Positions 21,742 to 24,002 of a stretch of 24,002 nt of DNA are shown piece by piece (the first letter of the stretch is position 1; the number at the start of each line of letters is the position of its first letter). The notes beneath the pieces were generated by a model. That model ran no database searches and was not told the DNA's origin. It saw only the letters and a list, made by a program, of their open reading frames with translations. The position numbers and the translations under genes were made by a program. Source of the DNA: Pseudomonadota bacterium (GTDB lineage Bacteria > Pseudomonadota > Alphaproteobacteria > Rhizobiales > Rhizobiaceae); assembly GCA_023399635.1 (NCBI GenBank), contig JAEWOP010000191.1, positions 1 to 24,002 of the forward strand, written 5' to 3'.

Positions 21742-23508
21742 ATGGATCAGTATACACTTAATCTGCTTATTGTAGGCGCCTCGTTCGCGCTCTACATAGG
21801 CATCGCCATCTGGGCTCGGGCGGGTTCCACCGCAGAGTTCTATGCCGCAAACCGCGGCGTTAATCCCGTTATGAACGGTATGGCCACGGCCGCCGACTGG
21901 ATGTCGGCAGCGTCCTTCATTTCCATGGCCGGACTCATTGCTGGCGTTGGATATGCCAACTCGACCTATCTCATGGGCTGGACTGGCGGCTATGTTCTGC
22001 TCGCACTCCTGCTCGCGCCTTACCTGCGCAAGTTCGGCAAATACACCGTGCCGCAGTTCATCGGTGACCGCTTCTACAGCCACACCGCTCGCCTCGTGGC
22101 GGTTGTCTGCCTGATCATCATCTCCGTGACCTATGTTATCGGCCAGATGACAGGCGCTGGCGTCGCCTTCTCGCGCTTCCTGGAAGTCAACGTCTCGACC
22201 GGCCTCTGGATCGCTTCCGCCGTGGTTTTCGTTTACGCTGTTCTTGGCGGCATGAAGGGCATCACCTACACGCAGGTCGCTCAGTATGTTGTTCTGATCG
22301 TCGCTTACTCGATCCCCGCGATCTTCATCTCGATGCAGTTGACCGGCAACCCGCTTCCTTGGCTCGGCCTGTTCTCGACCCATACCGAATCGAGCCTGCC
22401 GCTCTTGCAGAAGCTGGACCAGGTTGTCACAGATCTCGGCTTCACGGCCTACACCGCTCAAGGCGGCATGCTGAACATGTTCCTGTTCACACTGTCTCTG
22501 ATGATCGGTACGGCTGGTCTTCCGCACGTCATCATCCGCTTCTTCACCGTTCCGCGGGTTGCTGATGCGCGTTGGTCGGCGGGCTGGGCGCTGGTGTTCA
22601 TCGCCCTTCTTTACCTCACCGCTCCGGCGGTCGGTGCGATGGCACGTCTCAACATCATCGACACCATCTTCCCGGGCGGTCCCCAGGCGGAGGCGGTTCT
22701 CTATGACGAGCGACCTGACTGGATGAGAAACTGGGAAACCACTGGTCTTCTGAAGTTCGAAGACAAGAATGGCGACGGCCGCATCCAGTACTACAACGAC
22801 AAGGCTGCCGGCTTTACCGAAACGGCAACCCAGCGTGGCTGGAGCGGCAACGAACTGGATATCAACAACGACATCCTCGTTCTTGCCAACCCGGAAATCG
22901 CACAGCTTCCGGGCTGGGTCATCGGCCTCATCGCAGCAGGTGGTCTCGCGGCCGCTCTGTCGACGGCTGCCGGTCTGCTTCTGGCCATCTCGTCTGCGAT
23001 CAGTCACGACCTGATCAAGGACTTCCTGAAGCCGGATATCTCCGAAAAGGGTGAGCTTCTCGCCGCTCGTATCGCGATGGCTGGTGCTATCCTGGTGGCA
23101 ACTCTGCTGGGGCTTAACCCACCAGGATTTGCCGCGCAGACGGTTGCTCTCGCTTTCGGCCTTGCCGCAGCCAGTATCTTCCCGGTTCTGATGATGGGGA
23201 TCTTCTCCAAGCGGGTGAACTCTGCGGGCGCAACCGTCGGCATGTTGGTCGGCCTGATCGCCACCTGCGTCTACCTGTTCACCTACCTCGGCTGGTTCTT
23301 CATCCCTGGTACGAACATGCTGGAAAACGTCCCTGCCAACTACCTGTTCGGCATCTCGCCGGCAGCGTTCGGTCCGATCGGCGCACTGCTGAACTTCGGA
23401 GCCGCCTATATCGTTTCGATGATGACGCAGGCTCCTCCGCAGCATGTACAGGACCTGGTCGAATCGATCCGCGTTCCCCGTGGCGCGGGCGCAGCAACCG
23501 GTCACTGA
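21742..23508 (+). CDS. Sodium:solute symporter large subunit (SSS family, DUF4212 partner type)
   Basis: This 588-residue inner-membrane cation:solute symporter belongs to the SSS family, in the subgroup partnered by DUF4212 and related to acetate/pyruvate-type permeases. N-terminal landmarks are EFYAANRGVNPVMNGMATAA and DWMSAASFISMAG (about 46-80), and the later LAAALSTAAGLLLAISSAISHDL segment is typical of the sodium-site region. About 12-13 hydrophobic helices are visible. A hydrophilic loop at about 310-385 contains the EF-hand-like sequence DKNGDGRIQYYN (341-352). The transported solute is probably a small carboxylate, but this is inferred from the family. A perfect Rho-independent terminator follows the stop, so the DUF4212-symporter pair ends a transcript. 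It is followed by a cyclic-nucleotide-binding-type gene, a common neighbour. Confidence 0.92.
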   Translation: MDQYTLNLLIVGASFALYIGIAIWARAGSTAEFYAANRGVNPVMNGMATAADWMSAASFISMAGLIAGVGYANSTYLMGWTGGYVLLALLLAPYLRKFGKYTVPQFIGDRFYSHTARLVAVVCLIIISVTYVIGQMTGAGVAFSRFLEVNVSTGLWIASAVVFVYAVLGGMKGITYTQVAQYVVLIVAYSIPAIFISMQLTGNPLPWLGLFSTHTESSLPLLQKLDQVVTDLGFTAYTAQGGMLNMFLFTLSLMIGTAGLPHVIIRFFTVPRVADARWSAGWALVFIALLYLTAPAVGAMARLNIIDTIFPGGPQAEAVLYDERPDWMRNWETTGLLKFEDKNGDGRIQYYNDKAAGFTETATQRGWSGNELDINNDILVLANPEIAQLPGWVIGLIAAGGLAAALSTAAGLLLAISSAISHDLIKDFLKPDISEKGELLAARIAMAGAILVATLLGLNPPGFAAQTVALAFGLAAASIFPVLMMGIFSKRVNSAGATVGMLVGLIATCVYLFTYLGWFFIPGTNMLENVPANYLFGISPAAFGPIGALLNFGAAYIVSMMTQAPPQHVQDLVESIRVPRGAGAATGH

Positions 23509-23524
23509 TACGCACTGACGAAAG

Positions 23525-23551
23525 AACGGGCGGCGCGAGCCGCCCGTTTTT
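23525..23551 (+). terminator. Rho-independent terminator of the symporter operon
   Basis: ACGGGCGGC (23526-23534) and GCCGCCCGT (23539-23547) form a perfect 9-bp GC-rich stem with a GCGA loop, extended by an A-T pair and followed by a run of T to 23551. It lies 17 bases after the symporter stop codon. Confidence 0.93.
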
Positions 23552-23597
23552 CTGCAGGCCGTTCGGCCGGTGACGGCCATTCAAGGATGGCTTGTTG

Positions 23598-24002
23598 ATG
23601 GCGAATGCCGTTCTAGACATCGCCAAATTTGTGGAAACGGTCCATCCCTATGACAGCCTGCCGGGGGATGAGCTGAAGCGGGTTATTGCCCGGTTCCAAT
23701 CCCGCTCGCTGAAGGCTGGCAGCAAGATCTACGCTCTCAACGAGCTGCTCCCCGGCATTTTCCTGATCATGGATGGGAGTGTCGAGGTCAGAGATTCCTC
23801 CGGCACCCTTATTTCTCAACTTTTCCCGCGCAATACGCTGGGCGAGAGAGGCCTTCTCGCCGACGGAAGAGCAGCCACCAATGCGAGTGCGCTGACCGAC
23901 GTCGTTCTTCTGATGCTGCCATCGCATGAATTCAAGCGGCTGATGAACGAGTACCCGGTCTACAGCCGCTTCTTCACCCGCGGCAAGGCTGGAGTCAATA
24001 GA
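23598..24002 (+). CDS. Cyclic-nucleotide-binding-domain protein, N-terminal part (truncated by window end)
   Basis: The reading frame is open from ATG 23598 to the end of the window (135 codons), so only the N-terminus is visible. It encodes a cNMP-binding-like beta-roll domain: HPYDSLPGDELKRVIARF (16-33), LKAGSKIY (38-45), GIFLIMDGSVEV (53-64), LFPRNTLGERGLLADG (75-90), then a helix ending EYPVYSRFF. AAGGA lies ten bases before the ATG. Genes next to DUF4212-symporter pairs often encode proteins with this domain followed by CBS domains and a DUF294-type nucleotidyltransferase region, and this is probably one of them. The downstream domains are outside the window. The strong terminator before it implies its own promoter in the 46-bp gap or readthrough. 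Confidence 0.85.
   Translation, partial: MANAVLDIAKFVETVHPYDSLPGDELKRVIARFQSRSLKAGSKIYALNELLPGIFLIMDGSVEVRDSSGTLISQLFPRNTLGERGLLADGRAATNASALTDVVLLMLPSHEFKRLMNEYPVYSRFFTRGKAGVNR

Noticed and set aside
21682..23580. Minus-strand ORF of 632 codons opposite the symporter
   Set aside because: It is exactly antisense to a membrane transporter with family motifs and is made of charged low-complexity sequence, a typical shadow in GC-rich DNA.

Overview
The window looks like chromosomal DNA of an alphaproteobacterium of the order Hyphomicrobiales (Rhizobiales), most likely Rhizobiaceae or a close relative. The evidence is the gene order obgE-proB-proA-nadD-rsfS-rlmH, then an envC-like gene, ctpA, a divergent polysaccharide deacetylase (YibQ type) and rppH, which I recognise from rhizobia. 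The GC-rich coding style and frequent GTG/TTG starts agree. The genus cannot be fixed from the sequence alone. No rRNA, tRNA, CRISPR array, insertion sequence or phage gene was seen.

Positions 1-12065 are a dense core block. Two overlapping GNAT acetyltransferase genes face an endonuclease/exonuclease/phosphatase-family gene across a 12-bp-stem hairpin that probably terminates both. Then come the Obg GTPase, proline biosynthesis (proB, proA) and NAD biosynthesis (nadD), followed by ribosome silencing and modification (rsfS, rlmH). Cell-envelope genes (EnvC-like LytM protein, CtpA protease, YibQ-like protein) and the RNA pyrophosphohydrolase rppH close the block.

Positions 12001-17731 are an accessory catabolic module. 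A minus-strand pair (a DUF1932-type NAD(P)-binding dehydrogenase and a LysR regulator with two N-terminal helix-turn-helix domains) diverges from a tight plus-strand operon. That operon encodes a GalB-type 4-oxalomesaconate hydratase, a type I (VOC-fold) extradiol ring-cleavage dioxygenase, a GalC/LigK-type 4-carboxy-4-hydroxy-2-oxoadipate aldolase and a GalD/PrpF-type tautomerase. The three lower enzymes convert the gallate ring-cleavage product 4-oxalomesaconate to pyruvate and oxaloacetate. The dioxygenase is not the LigAB/GalA type normally paired with them, which makes this the most interesting locus in the window. A candidate LysR operator lies in the divergent intergenic region.

Positions 17804-24002 hold a long glutamine-dependent NAD+ synthetase and a C-terminally membrane-anchored short-chain dehydrogenase on the minus strand. 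On the plus strand lies a DUF4212 plus sodium:solute symporter pair that ends in a clear Rho-independent terminator. The symporter carries an EF-hand-like acidic loop. The 371-bp leader of that operon contains two small ORFs with strong Shine-Dalgarno sequences and a UUCG-loop hairpin. The window ends inside a gene whose N-terminus is a cyclic-nucleotide-binding-like sensor domain, a usual partner of these symporters.
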